A stretch of DNA of 64,000 nucleotides from Pleurodeles waltl (GCF_031143425.1 NC_090445.1:1576448049-1576512048); one strand, 5' to 3'. Positions 46,111 through 59,208 are shown, numbered from the stretch's first letter. Numbers and translations: made by a program. The notes: generated by a model not told the origin, from the sequence alone.

Positions 46111-49100
46111 TTCAACAATTTGTTATACTGAAAGTTCATTTTACAGTTCTACCTTTATTTCTGTTCAGCACGTTTAGCAATGTGAAGCTCTCCTGCTCTG
46201 GTTAGTGCTTTAGAAAACCATAAACATAAGAAAAAATAAGTAACCAAATAATGAAACAATTCAGGTATTTGGGCATAATTCAGAAAGTACTGTATCTTGC
46301 TGCTGTGTCACGCCCTAGTGAGCACCTTAACTACTGATCCATGTGGGAGCTGCCCCAGGCCACCACAGTCATTCGGTTGTGCATTTTAATAGATTCATAA
46401 AAATATTTGATCAGGGCTCTCCATTTCTAATGCTGAAACTTCTTGGTTTAGTGTATTTTTTCCCCTCTGTGGCACATTGAAGAGAACATATGACATCAGA
46501 ATTGTTACAGCTACAGTGCGATTTCCTCTTGATCACACCCAACTTTTCCCCCCTGCCAGCACCTGTTTGCCCGCTCAGTACGTGCCCCAGGTGTGACATG
46601 ACGCTGCCAGCTGGCAAGGCACTTCGTAGCACCACAAACAGAACAGTCATTATCCTGCAGGTCTAATTGCAAGAAAATACAAGAAGCAGCGTTCTGAGAT
46701 ATCGACACATTCTTTGATAAGGTAACAGTAATTTGGATGGCGGTAACGGTGTGCCAAATCCTAGGGCTATGTAAACTCAATGTGACTTGCAAAGACAGAT
46801 TAATTTTGCCAGAGTGGTCCTCGGAAGGGCAAGTGGAGAACAAGGATGTCTAACCTTCTCGATTGTAGCCACCAGGAATGTACTGGTTCCGAAGGAAGTG
46901 TCTCTCTTCTGAAAGTTTGGTGAATCCCAGATTTCTTTTTTCTGTAGGTGTTGACGATAAACGAATAGTGGGTGTGCAAAACTTGTTCCGCTTTTGTTGC
47001 CACAGTTGTGATTAGTTTTTGGTGGCAGAAAGAAGTGATGGGTGGTTACTGTTGTCTTTCTTCTCAAGGTGCTTGTACATCCAAAGAGTCAGGGATTGGC
47101 TTTACGCTTCTGGCTCACCACTCCATGAACATGAGGCTCATAATACACAATGTCATTGGTGCCTGGCTTTGTTGGTGATTCTGATGTTGGTAAGACTTTG
47201 CCGCACTGTTTTCAGGGAGATGCCTCACCCAATGAGCATGTGGAGCACGTGGTAAAATAGTAACAACAGGCTCATTCCATAAAGCTTGCATTTTATTAAC
47301 ATTTTGTGCAGTTCCTTGTTACTGCACACACCTATAACTGAGAGAGAATGGCTAGATAATTTCAAAGGGGTATTGAGTGCCACAAGACACAGAGGCACTG
47401 CTCTCCTGTGGATGAATGAGAAAGAGGACTATAGATAAAAAAAAACTCATTCCATGTAACCATGAAACTAGATGAAATTGTGCAGGACCTAGTTCTTAAT
47501 TCAGATGTGTGTTGAAGTTGTGTTTTTTGTTCTGTTTTACCAAGAAAATAGCGTAGATGGGGGTTAAATAAAGAGATCTATAAAATGCGCTCAAGCTGCA
47601 CGTTATTGGCAGAACTACTACCTTGTTGGCAGGTAGTTTTAAAATTAAGAATAACTTGTTTGCCGCTTACTGACATATGAGAGTTTGCTTTTGTGTTACA
47701 GGGAAGTAGTGAAAATGCTCATAGAACGTTTCGAAAAATGCTGCCTTGCTTTTTTCCATTGAAACGTCATGCCACATTCCATTTTAAAGCACCTTTCTTA
47801 TGAGCATGAGCATGGGCAATCATTTATGACAAAACTCTGCCGCAATAAGTTATAGCTCACACCAAACTTGCTTTAAGGCAATATAATCTATTAATTCGGA
47901 TACAGACTAGAACCGAATATCTCATATAGAATAGGGAACATGGTGCAAAGCAACCATTAATATTAAGATTAAAATTCTTGAAAATGTGTGTCTGAGGACT
48001 GGGGGTGGTGAGGTCTCACCCTGGGCTTTTTGAACGTGTGGCACATTCATGGGATAGATGTGCAGGGATGGGTAAGGGGTTATGAGCTGGTGTTAAAAGG
48101 GGTTAGCAGCCGCAGTTCTTCCATTAGGTCAGACGAGGGATTTTTCAGTGCGGCCAATCCGAGCAGAGTGTCAGAGCGGTGTTGGTTATGGGACTCCTCG
48201 CTGCCTTGGAGCCTTGGACTGTGGGGCTGGAAAGGAGTAGGTAAGTAGTTATTTATTTTTGTTTAAAACTCTTTTCTTTACCCACTTACAGGCAGTATGA
48301 GACACTTGCACTTCCTTCACCCACAACTCCAGAGGTCTCAGTGGTGGTCCACTATAAACACTGTTTATGATGGACCACGATTGAGGGTTTGGGTGTTGCA
48401 CCTAGGGGCATTCTTGACTTCCCACAGTGCCTGCAAGTGGGACATAATATTCGCTACATCACTTTCAACTACAAGCAGCCGCCACTAGATTACAGCCAGG
48501 TGGCCCATGTAGCCTCTCTCTGTGCCCCATTGGCTGCTAGCAGTTCTCAAATTTAGATTCAGGTGATGTACAGGGCCGGACAGGTCTTTAGTTCCACCTG
48601 CCATTTCCCCGTTGGGCTAGAGCCCTTTGAGGCTGGTTTTGAAAGCCCAGGACCCTGTTGCCTCTGTTGCTTTCCCAGCATCCTGACGTTAATTGCCACA
48701 GGCATGTTGAGGCTTCAAGAGAGAGAGAAGAGAGGAAGGTAGAAAGAAAGTGATCAGACAGGGAAAGAGATAGAGGGGAAGGTGAAAGAGGGAATGAATA
48801 GGTGGAAAGAGAAAGATTGCGCAAGGAGACCAAGGATGCAGGGCTAGTTACACATATTTTGCCCGGGCTGATTTTGGTTCCCTAGTCCAGCCCTCGTAAG
48901 GTAGTGAGCTATCAATTTTTTTGCTGTTTATTTTAGGTGGTGGAAAATATTATTTGAGTCAGGCATGTCAATGGTGAGGTACGAAAAAGTGCTGTGTAGG
49001 TGCTTTGTGATTCTGGCAGGGTGGATCTGCCTGCATGGGGATCACTGAATGAACCTGGGTGCCAGTTGATATTAGGCAGAGGACAATGTCAATGAGAGAA

Positions 49101-49915
49101 AAGTTTGCCCATGGTCTTACTGCCCATTAGTAGGGTCTATGGTGACAGTGGAGTGCCAAAAACTAATAGAGAAGGTGAGGGAAGAAGATTGTAGATATTG
49201 TAAGAAAAGGCTTTAGAAGGCAGAATAGGGTTTGGGTCTGGATGGCCCTTTGAGGGTGTTAGGCACACAGATGCTTATGGCTGGAATGGTCACAAGTAGA
49301 GAAGACAAGCAGTTCCTGGCAGAAGGTGCTTGTGAAGAGTCCCTGGCATTACTAAATTCTTGGGTGTTTCGTGGACCATAGTGTGAAGTGAAGGGATGGT
49401 CCAGTTCACCCTGCCTGGCAACATCTGCAAGGAAGAAAGAATGGGGAATGGGCCACCATTGCAACCACCATTAAGGAGCTTAGAATGGTGGCAAAGCTGA
49501 AGATTATGTTGGGGGATTGGCCTACAATGAGAAAGATGGGGGTGAGTTAAGAAAAGGTTGCCTTTGGTAGAAAGGGATTGCTCATAAGCAATGGGGTGCA
49601 GATCGGAGACGTGTCCGGGGAGGTGGAGAAAACAGGATATTACAAAAGGAAGTGGTAATATGCAGATGAAGATTGAAATTTGCAGTGTAGTAGATAAAAA
49701 ATTTCAGCAATGGCTTTGTAAAGAACTACAAATGTTCAACGCACCGTACTAAGGGCCTCTGATGACTGGCTGGAAGTGAAGGTACTTGGGTTGTGCACAG
49801 GTAAAATGGGTTGGTGGGAGGTTGGGTGGAAAAGAAAGACAGCAAGTGAAAATAGAATGAGATCTATGGGTGTCTATGATGGAAATTTCTGAGATGTCAG
49901 ATTTGGGAAGTCAGA
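46111..49915. other. Long stretch without recognised genes
   Basis: Only short open frames without recognisable domains are seen. A small hairpin, GTGGTCCACTATAAACA pairing with TGTTTATGATGGACCAC, lies at 48,342-48,377 in a locally GC-richer block (48,000-48,600). A purine-rich stretch is at 48,718-48,830. Confidence 0.5.
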
Positions 49916-50516
49916 GGGGGTCATTATGACTTTGGCGGACAATTTACACTATCCGCCGAAGTACGGACAGTCAGGTTGCTGCCAGATCGGTCGCCTTCCC
50001 GCGGGCCCCATAATGAGTTACCCACTGGTCAGCGGGTGGAAACAGAGTTTCCGCTCGCTGGCCCAGCAGGTAACAACCTACAGCATTGTCGCCGGCTCAC
50101 AATAGAGCCGGCGGCAATGCTGTAGTGTGTAGGGTGCAATAGCACCTGTTGCAAAGTTCACTGTCTGCAAAGCAGGCAGTGAACTTTCGACAGGGCATGG
50201 GTAGTGCAGAGCCCCCCCCCGGGGCACCCTGCACCCTGTCTCTGCCAGCTTTTGCATGGCAGTGCTACTGCATGCACACGCTGGCAGAGAGGGGCTCCTA
50301 ATCCCCAGGGTGGTGCTGCTTGCAGCACTGCCCTGCGTAATTAGGACCATGAGAACCGCCAGTCCCTCCTGTAGAGAAAAACTGGAGGTGCTGGCCGTCC
50401 AACCATTGCACGAACGCCACAGTCATAATGTGGCGGATGGACCACCGCTTTGGTGAAGGTCAGACCACCATTGTGTCCCTGGCAGTCTATAGACCACCAG
50501 GGTCGTAATAAGGCCC
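49916..50516. mobile_element. Hairpin-chain Harbinger-like non-autonomous transposon, copy 3
   Basis: About 601 bp, bounded by GGGGGTCATTATGACTTTGG and the complement of GGGCCTTATTACGACCCTGG. The shared internal hairpin (AGTTCACTGTCTGC-AAA-GCAGGCAGTGAACT, one mismatch) is at 50,155-50,184, 239 bp from the left end. Upstream are a GCCGGCTC...GAGCCGGC hairpin (50,091-50,113) and a GGGTGCAATAGCACC hairpin (about 50,132-50,146). Arms are more eroded than in copy 2. A clear 3-bp duplication is not seen. Confidence 0.75.
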
Positions 50517-50849
50517 TGAGTTGTTGGACCTTTTGCTTAGTGGCCATTGGATGATTTTAATATGTCCCCTTTGGGTGTGGTCACTAAAGAAGAGGTGTTT
50601 AGGTTGAGTCACAATTGTTCTTGGTTAAAAGGTCAGTCAGTTAATCACTTTATTCTAGATAAAGAGGCTTTGGTACATTACGCCGTAGTGGATGATGTGA
50701 TCAAAATTGTGAGGGTGTGTAGCCAGGGAGCTCGGTTAGCGAAAGTTAAATTTAAAGTCTGCTTTTCATTGTACGTGGGTCATAGGGAATGTGTTTTCCT
50801 TATGTTTGTATGTGGTGGTTTCATATTTGTAGATAAAACATTAACTTTG
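50517..50849. other. Spacer without recognised genes
   Basis: A short open frame (50,547-50,975, plus) has no recognisable domain. Confidence 0.35.
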
Positions 50850-53690
50850 GAATGTTCTATGTCTTGTTCCTTATTTGAGCTTCAAAAATCAAAGGGGTTT
50901 TCCAAAATGTCATCCGTATTGCCAGTGTCAATGGAATCCAGAACGGATCCACTTCCGCAGACTGAACTACAATGACTTTGATGAGCAAATCAAAGGAACA
51001 AACATGGTTCATGCTCTCAGCTGACATCAAGGTTGTTGCATTCTGTATAGTGCCTGTAGTAGGAGAGTCAGTATTAAGGAATCCTGGAGCCGCAGCATCA
51101 ATTTCCAAAGAATAGAATGACTCATGCAAAGCATCCTGAAGCAATGGCAGTCTCATGGGCCATCACTGGAAATGAACCCTCAATGAGGATATCTGCAGAT
51201 TCACATCCATAGATTGTACCAATTGCATTGCAAAACATATGTTGAACACACATTCAAAATGGCACCAAAGACAGTGGAACATAGGCTGCAAACAATAGAA
51301 CCATATTGCCCGAAAAGACAGGAACCAGTTTTAATTTAGTTCCTACGGTAAATATACTATAAAGTACTGTATCATGCGTTCACAACACAGCTGGATATGT
51401 GGTAGTTCTTTCCCCATTTGGTCTTGAGGTGTGACATCCATTGCAGAGCACCAAATATAGATCCACCATACCATCAATTAGGAATAACACAAGTGGTATA
51501 CCTCCAAATACACAAAAAAGAGTGTATGAAAGATGGTATCACTCAGAAAACAGACTGGAACATGCTGACAAATCCAGACCCAGCCACTTTAATAAAGTGT
51601 AAAATTTACATGGTGTTAGAAGCATCCAAGATGCAACTCAAAAGCTCACCAAAATGTTGGGAAACGTTTGTGTTTAACAGAGATTGTATTTCAGAGGACG
51701 ACCTTGCAGTTCAAGTGTTTCACAGGCAGATGTAAGTGCCACATTCTCCTGCAAAAATAATGCCTTTAATCTGCTCAACTTGGCAAAATTAACATTAAAG
51801 TTTGTAATGGAAGGCCTCAAGCTTCCTCCTGTATTCTCATGTGTGGGAGGAAAGAAAACATTATTATAGCAGGTCACTATTTGAGAAGCAAAACCACATA
51901 GGGGGCACCTGCTTTCATCCCACAACAGTCTTGATCATTCAGCATAAAATAACTTCCATTCAAAAGTAACAGAAACAATGGGCAAATCAAGGAAACTGGT
52001 ACTCCCTACTAACACACCACATTGGTCACAGAAGCATTACACACCTCATGCAATATCACCTGTTTACAAGTCATGGAGTGGTTCAGAGAAGCTTCACATT
52101 CGTTTCTCCTAAGAAAAACCTATTTTTCCCACTCACACATCTGTAATCAAAGGGTAATTCTCACACTTTGTGAATCAAACTCTCCCCCACAGCTCCAGCT
52201 CTGCCTACTGGAAAATGTTTCAAGCATGATGAGAACTGAAACATTGAAATTGGCAGTGTGATAACTCCATGAATGAGCTGTATTGGTGATGGTGTTTCGG
52301 CTACTGAGAAAGGCAATTTTTCTAATCTTTCAATATTGAGCATTGTATAAGTAGCATCATTCTTTGCCATTGTTTGTTGTTCACATGTCAAATGAAAAGG
52401 CAAGAACAATTCTGTTGCATTCATATACCTCCAGTTCAAGCAGGTTTACTTTAAAATCTGTAGTGTCCAATTCTGCAGCATAACAGATCTACGCTGACTT
52501 TGCCTGTGTTGTAAAAAAGATGTCATTCTGCATAATATCAATCACAAATGATACAATGTTATTCAGTGTGTAAGTACAAGTGGTAATGTATTAATTATCA
52601 ACAACAGCCAATGTTTTTTCCAGATTTGCATGATCAATTTGCCATAAACGAGCAGCAGCCTCCATTTTAGAAAGAATTCAAATGTCATTGTAGGCATAAG
52701 GAAACCTTCTGGAACATGGTTACCTAGTACTTAACAAAAGAAACCTATAAATCCATGTCATCAGAGGAGAGAAAGTTTTTTTTTTTCCCTGCAGACAAAG
52801 TGGGATGCTGCAACCATTGCTGGCTTAACTTTCCACGCTATAAGTGGTGATCACCCGTGAGTGCTGGGACTGGACATAGTGAGTTTCTGATCTGCTTGCT
52901 TTAAAACCCTGAGAAGAATTTAAAAAGCATGCATAATAACCATTTGTGTTCACTGGCCACAATAACCACCTGTTAGGACTTGAAAGCGTAACATTAATTG
53001 TGCCAATCTGTACGATGTCATTAAGCGGTTCTTCAGTGTAATTTATTGTGTTGCCAATTTTTAAAACATGCAATAGAGGGTATACTGGGCACATTCATTT
53101 CTTTAATTTTTTTAGACCCAAGCAAGTGGTCTGCTACACTGTGTCATTCAGAAGTATAATTTGTTTTGGAATTAAACACATTAAATAAGGCATCAGTACC
53201 ATGCATTTGCCAATGTTTTGTTCCCCAAGCTGATTTTATATCAGTAGTTTATTTCCAGTATTCATTACCTTTATTTGGAAGTTGGGAAATTCATGAATTT
53301 GAATAAATTAATATTGTCTGGGTCAGCATATTTTTCCTCACTTTTAAAGGTGTTAATTTATAGTAATTAGAAACAGGATCTGATGTATCGTACCCAGAAA
53401 AGTATGCAAATTTGTATGAAAATGTTTTGGGACTCCTGACTGGTGGTATCAGGCCATGTGTATAATTGAAAATTGTACGTGGAGTACCAGGTCTGTGTAA
53501 GTAGTGGTGGGCATAGTGATGGTAATAAAACATTTCACCATAATTAGCAAAATTCATGTACGTATCCTCACTTTCAATTACAGTATAAAATTCAAGCTCA
53601 GACAGCATTAAAGTCATTGTTTTTACATCCCATTCATTAGAAATAACACCTGGGTTTACTATGTCATCCATTGCTGCTTTAAAATCAAAA
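50850..53690 (-). pseudogene. Eroded minus-strand coding remnant of unknown protein, possibly viral-envelope-like
   Basis: Several minus-strand frames follow one another with amino-acid-like composition. The 53,671-53,291 frame is 126 codons, rich in Tyr, Phe and His, and can be extended upstream past a stop. The 53,094-52,825 frame has three N-glycosylation sequons within 40 residues (NYT, NVT, NSS) and several tryptophans. Shorter frames to 50,857 include a segment with an NGSY sequon between cysteines. Sequons, cysteine spacing and hydrophobic stretches suggest an extracellular glycoprotein. An ancient retroviral envelope is one possibility, but no gag, pol or LTR is seen nearby. I do not recognise it firmly. 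Confidence 0.3.
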
Positions 53691-54867
53691 GGAATTCATA
53701 TAGTTTCTTTCGGACCAAATATATCATATGGGACCTTAGCTCACACAATTCTATTGGAAACTGAAAAGCAGAAATGTTCACAAGGGACAGATCTCTTTGC
53801 ACTTTGTGGGAAGACAAATCAAGACCTCAGCTACCAGTTCTATAGCAGAGAAAAGCTTGACTTCCACCTGTTGGACTTATTAAAGACCAACCCCACTCAT
53901 GCTGTTAGTACACATTCCTCAGAACCCCTACAAGGGTCCTCTACAGATAGTTTCAGCATCCTCTATAGACCATCAGGGGCCACCACAGTGACATCATACC
54001 CGGGGAAGGCATACAAGGAACCTATTAGCTTGTTCCTAAAATCCAGCTTGGGTAACCCATTTCATTTACACATGCAACCATACACAGGAGCCAAGAACAC
54101 GACCCATGCAAATCAAGAATGAACTTTCTGTGCACCTACTGTTTTTTTTCCAAACAGAAATGTAGGGTTAGGTCTGCTGATTAAGACACCTACATATCTC
54201 AACCTTCTCCTCCCCTCCGCCCGATAGGCACACCTTATGTGACCATCTTAGAAAATGTCCCAACTTTATTAACTGGGGACAACGAGAATTGTGATTCACT
54301 GAGAAATAAATCCCTGAACTGGTTGGGCAACAACACAGGATTAACAGGGGCTCTGTTTGATGATATAAAGATTGTTAGAACGGTGAATTGGATCGGTAGG
54401 GGTAGGAAAACTTTACCAGGAGATTGCATGGAATTCTTTTAAAACACTGCACTTGGTTGCAACAATTTTGTGTAGAACCAGTTCTCATTCGGTGTCCCTC
54501 CATCAAATAAATGTTTTAACCCTTGGCCTTTTTTACCAACCAGCAAAAGTGGCAGGTAACAGTAGATTCCAGGTGCAACCTAATTTTGGGTGCCCCTCGG
54601 TATATCAGTATGCCATCCCGACCCACATTGAATTGTCATGGCCTTGCTATGCTAGACAGAGTGGACTGACTCGGTGTGGATTCCCATCAGGCCTCTAGTC
54701 CCTCCAGAATTGAGCTCCATGAACTTGATGGCCTTACTCTCTGTGCCCCGGAGTGTGCTGCATGTTCTTTGTTTCCTTCGCTTTTCCATTGTCAACTAGT
54801 ATAGATGCCATACCAAATATAGATAATGTCCCGTTGGAAACTCTGGAACCCACTACAACAAGGACTG
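53691..54867. other. Stretch without supported genes
   Basis: A 153-codon plus-strand frame (53,661-54,122) exists, but it shows no domain, no compositional support and overlaps the edge of the minus-strand remnant. I leave it uncalled. Confidence 0.35.
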
Positions 54868-56375
54868 TATTTTGAAATATAGCAGGATTACGTAATAATA
54901 TTCATGCCACTCAATGGTTAGATTGTGTAACCACATTTCAAATTGTATACCTACAGGAGACTTGGGCTGTAGAGCATATTCATGCACATGGTTACAAAAC
55001 TTCCCATACTTCAGCTGTCCCATCCAGTTCTGGCAGATCAAAGGGAGACTTTTGCAGCTATATTTCTTATTGATTGTTTTTTTCCAACATAGCATTGGCA
55101 GTGTCCAACTTGTACTATCAGATTATTACTATTAAAGTTTCATCATCTATTCTGTTAGCAGTGTTTAATTTCTATAACAATGCCTTGATGCCGGGCATAA
55201 TGACTGCTCTTCGGCAGCTTGACAGCGAGTTTGAGGTCATATGCAATGAAAACTCCAGAGAGCAAGTTTTTCTGAGGGGTGGTGACTTCAACATTTACTT
55301 ATGTCGGTCCTCATCGGATGAGGTAGGTGGATTAATAATTTTTGACAACTGTGACCAAACTCATTTCTTACATAATTGCAATGAAGATAAATTGAATAAG
55401 CTATTGTGTAAATATGAATTGGCCTTTTGTAATATATTATCTAGTCCACAAACATCATTTAAATGCACTTTTAATGGTAGAGGAGAGAGCATTGTTATAC
55501 ATTTTGTGCTACTCTCAAACGGGCATTCTGTCAGGGTCTCCAACGTCATTACTCATACAATATTGATCAGTGATCATTTCCCGCAGTGTTCACCTTAACA
55601 CTAGCCGTTACAGCAATCGGTCTAAGTTCCACACATCTTGTATAGTTGAGAACATCATGATTGCTTTGTTAAATGGATATTCCAGGAGATGGACGCAAGG
55701 TGAACCCAGCAGTTTTACAGAACACTTAATTATAACCCATAGAAAGGCTTTCGAGCCCAGTTTAGATGTCACGGCTGACCCTAATGTAGTTATTTAAACC
55801 ATTTTATCTATCACCAAATGGGGTAAGGCTGGCTTTGCTATCTCCAGAAGGTGTACAACCTCTAAGAGAAAAGGGTGGTTTGATTCTCTATGCTCGAAAG
55901 TGCACAGGAGAATAAAAAAAGGTCTGCATAAATCCCATAGATGCCAACATGACATACAAGTGCTAGACAGGAATATAAGTTATCCATCCAGCAACGGAAG
56001 AAATATTTGAAGGAAGAAGCTTGGGAGACTTTCAAAAGGCAAGCCTCAGAAATGATACCTCACCGTTCTGGTGAGTAATTAATTCTCCTTATTTGAGCTA
56101 CTTCTGAGAGCAGAAGACAGTTTGGAAATTGCAATTCTTGAGGCCGAATAGATAGCCCACTTTTCCACTATTTACTTAAAGACTGTGGAAGGGGGAATAG
56201 AATCAAGGGTCAATCTACAAGCCCAGCAGTCTGATGTGCCACCACACAGCAACATCAGTCACTCATTTACATTAGAGGAGGTGAATAGGGCCTTAAACCT
56301 GAGGAAGTAGGGGAAAACACCAGGCCCAATGGCATCCCCATGGATATTTTTAAATCTAATCATCCACAAATCACT
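54868..56375 (+). pseudogene. LINE of a third type: AP endonuclease and start of RT
   Basis: The reading starts with WNIAGLRNNI, then FQIVYLQETWAVEHIHAHGY and GRSKGDF, the N-terminal endonuclease blocks. After a frame change, the 55,074-55,598 frame has LRGGDFNIYL, FNGRGESIVIHFVLLS and LISDHFP, the later metal-binding and catalytic blocks. The usual aspartate in the SVID-type block is replaced by histidine (SIVIHF). From 55,800, GWFDSLCSK leads to FTLEEVNRALNLRK and GKTPGPMASPW, the approach to RT. The LINE then stops at about 56,375, where a foldback element begins. Its clade is uncertain: it differs from the L1 and CR1/L2 copies here. Confidence 0.65.
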
Positions 56376-56525
56376 TAAAGCCTGATTTAGAGTTTGGAGT
56401 ATGGGTTACTCCGTCACAAACCTGACGGATATCCTGTCCGCCATATTAAGATTTCCATTGGAAATAATGGAATCATGATGCTGTGAACACGGTATTTGTC
56501 ACGTTTGTGAAATAGTAAACCCTTC
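56376..56525. mobile_element. Harbinger-like foldback MITE end, different family
   Basis: The left end TTAAAGCCTGATTTAGAGTT is followed by a long imperfect palindrome (about 56,406-56,521). GGTTACTCCGTCACAAAC on one side pairs with the complement of GTTTACTATTTCACAAAC on the other. Further hairpin-like sequence continues to about 56,660. A right terminus with matching end was not located. It truncates the upstream LINE. Confidence 0.55.
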
Positions 56526-56723
56526 TTCACAGATAAAAAGAGATGAAACAGATGAAAAGTCCACTTCCAGTGGGTGGGAGCAAATTTCCTGCTCTGGCCC
56601 ACTGGGAGCAGACTTAATGTTTGCTCTCAATTGGCAGGAGCTGTCATAGCTCAAGAAAGTGACAGCAAACAGCTTTGTCCCAAGAGTGGGTAACCTTGGA
56701 ACATAGGGAGTCGGCCCTGGTGG

Positions 56724-57060
56724 GTGGTGGTCCCCAGGGCCATCAATGGCTCAGGGGGGCAGTGCATCCCCCCTCCTTTCTTATTGCAGGACCTGCCACA
56801 GAGAGGTGGTGGTCCCCAGAATCTTTAAATTGCCTGGGAGGGGAGCCATGCGGCATTCTCTTGACTTATACTGTATTTCAAAGCCCTGGTAAGGTTGTGG
56901 TCCCTGTGGGCCAAAGTGGCCCAGGAGGGGGCTGCACCTTTTTTTAAACTTGGCCTGGTCCTGGGGAGGTGGTGGCCTCCGGGCCGTAATGGGCCTAGGA
57001 GCAGGGTCTGCACAGCCCCCCCACACTCTAAAACATAGGTCCTGCCCACAGGAGGTGGCA
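56724..57060. repeat. Degenerate tandem repeat of about 80 bp, first array
   Basis: The motif GGTGGTGGTCCCC or close variants recurs at about 56,724, 56,806, 56,892, 56,967 and 57,048. Spacers are rich in GGGCC and CCCCCC. A related array lies at 62,735-62,990. Confidence 0.65.
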
Positions 57061-57249
57061 GTCCAAAAAAAGTAAATAAAAAAAGAGAAGGGGGCAGGAT
57101 AGGAATACCCTGAACGCCCAGGCCTGGTGGTGGGGACCCATAGGGACCAAAACCATTTTTAAAAATAGTTTTCAGCCCTGGTGACCACCACCTTTCCTAG
57201 GATTGCTGGGGCTGAATTCGGCTGGAGGAGGCCTTGCACTAGCTCATGC

Positions 57250-57411
57250 CTTAAGGTAACTATAACTCGCGCCATGCACAGTTTTCATCAGTAATTTTAC
57301 AGCAAATGTTGCAGTGATATTATCAAGGATGTCATAGAAGATGTCTTGACTGATGCAATGTGTGGGGTAATTAGCAGTGCATGGCGAGGTCGCGAGTTAT
57401 AGTTACCTTAG
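57250..57411. repeat. Inverted-repeat unit, copy 1
   Basis: TTAAGGTAACTATAACTCGC and GCCATGCACAG at the left pair with the reverse of GTGCATGGCGAGGTCGCGAG and TTATAGTTACCTTA at the right, around about 100 bases. Related copies are at 59,209-59,381 and 60,679-60,853. Confidence 0.8.
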
Positions 57412-57579
57412 GCACAATTACAGTTACTTAGGATTACTCTAACTATAACTGCTGAATTTTTGTGGTTTTGTATGAGTGAAATCTGAGCCAAACTATAACG
57501 ACCCTGTAACCTTTGTTTTTCCACAGAATTTCTAAGGTTTTTTTAATGCTATTTCGTAACTATAACATCCCTGCAACCT

Positions 57580-58272
57580 GGGTGTGTGTGTGAATGGGTG
57601 TGTGAGTCGTTGTGTGTGGTAGGTGTGTAAGTGTATGTGTGACTGGCTGTGTGGGTCTGTGAGTGGGTGTTGGAGTGCCTGTGTGGGTGTGTGAAAAGGT
57701 ATGTGAGTGGCTGTATGGGTGGGTAAGATGTTTTGTGGGTCTGTGAGTGGATGTGTGAGTGGCTGTATGGGTGTGTGAGTAGCTGTGTGAGTGGTTGTGT
57801 GGGTATGTAAGTGGGTGTGTGAAAGCTGTCTGACTATGTGAGTGGGTGTGTGAGTGGTTTTGAGGGTCTATGGCTGGGTGTGCGAGTGATTGTGTGGGTG
57901 TGTAAGTGGGTGTGTGAGTGGGTGTGTGAAAACTGTGGGTTTGTGAGTGGGTGTGTCAGTGGTCTTGAGGGTCTGTGAGTGGGTGTGTGAGTGACTGCAG
58001 GGGTGTGTGAGTGTGAGTGGCTGTATGGATGTGTGAGTGGGTGTGTAAGTGGTCGTGTGAGCCTCTGAGTGGGTGTGTAAGTGGTTGTGTGAGCCTCTGA
58101 GAGGATGTGTAAGTAGCTGTGTGAGTCTATGAGTGGGTGTGTGAATGGTTTTGTGTGTCTGTGAGTGGGTGTGTAAGTGGCTATATGGGTGTGTGAGTGG
58201 TTGTGTGGCTGTGTAAGTGGCTGTGTCAGTGTATGAGTGAGTGTGTGAGTAGGTGTGTGGACACATGAGTGT
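57580..58272. repeat. GTGTGAGTGG-type minisatellite
   Basis: About 690 bp built from variants of GTGTGAGTGGGTGTGTGAGT. On the minus strand it reads as a Thr-His-rich artefact. Confidence 0.9.
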
Positions 58273-58659
58273 GTTTATTTTTTTTTTAATTGGGGCCCGG
58301 ATCCCCAAATCCTTTCCGAATCCATCCAAATCTGTGAAGATCCCAGGAGGATCCTCGGCTCCTCATGTGGGAAAAAAAGGTTTTTAGAGAATTTCTTGCC
58401 ATGAGGGGTCTCTCACAGAGCCCTTCATTATCCCCATGGCTTCAGGTCAACTCTACCCTGATCCCTTATATCACTTTTTATCTCTATCTTCCCTGCTGTG
58501 AACCAAGTCCTGATGAACAAAATGGCGGCTGCAACTTGTCTCTCAGGTTGTGGCCCCCAATCCTGGCATTGCTATTGATGTATGGATCTGCAAATCAAAG
58601 AAGGTTCTTAGTAGGTTCCCTACAGGATCCGCATATCTATATACACAAATTTGTTTTTC

Positions 58660-59010
58660 TTTTAATAGCTCAAAAACTACTGAACCGATTTACATCAGAT
58701 AACAAAAAGGACACTTTCTGGACTAAGAGCTACCTTTCTGCCAAATGTGGTGTAATTCCGTCCAGCGGTTGGTCTGTAGTCCTGTTAAAAAAACGTATGA
58801 GAATTAACATGGAGAAATCGTGTTTTGGGATCCCTCCTTTTTCTTGGCCTCCACTTGACGGATCACCCCAAAACTTTCCAAACAGCAGTTGAAGTGAGGG
58901 TCAACTTTTTTGTGAAAATTTTCTGAATATTCACAAACCGGCACCAAAGACATAGGCAAGTCAAAAACACTTTTGCTATGGAAATTAGGTCCCAACTATT
59001 GCTACCTAGG
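58660..59010. repeat. Duplicated block, copy A
   Basis: The sequence around CAAAAACTACTGAACCGATTT, GGACACTTTCTGGAC, GGATCACCCCAAAACTTTCC and ATAGGCAAG recurs in the same order and spacing at 63,345-63,695. It encodes no recognised protein. Confidence 0.75.
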
Positions 59011-59208
59011 TAATACATACATTCACTGAAAAAATAAAGGTGACAGGGACGTTATAGTTAGGAAATAAAATATATATAAACATGGAAATCCACCTAAAAA
59101 AACAAAAGGTTGCAGGAAAATTATAGTTAGGCTTACATTTGAAACTTACAAAACCATTTTAAATTCAGCTATTGTAGTCACAGCTATTTAAAAAAAATAT
59201 ATATTGTG

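Noticed and set aside
53661..54122. 153-codon plus-strand frame
   Set aside because: No domain, no neighbours in the same frame, and partial overlap with a better minus-strand candidate.
57868..58329. 153-codon minus-strand frame of Thr-His repeats
   Set aside because: It is a translation of the GTGTGAGTGG minisatellite.
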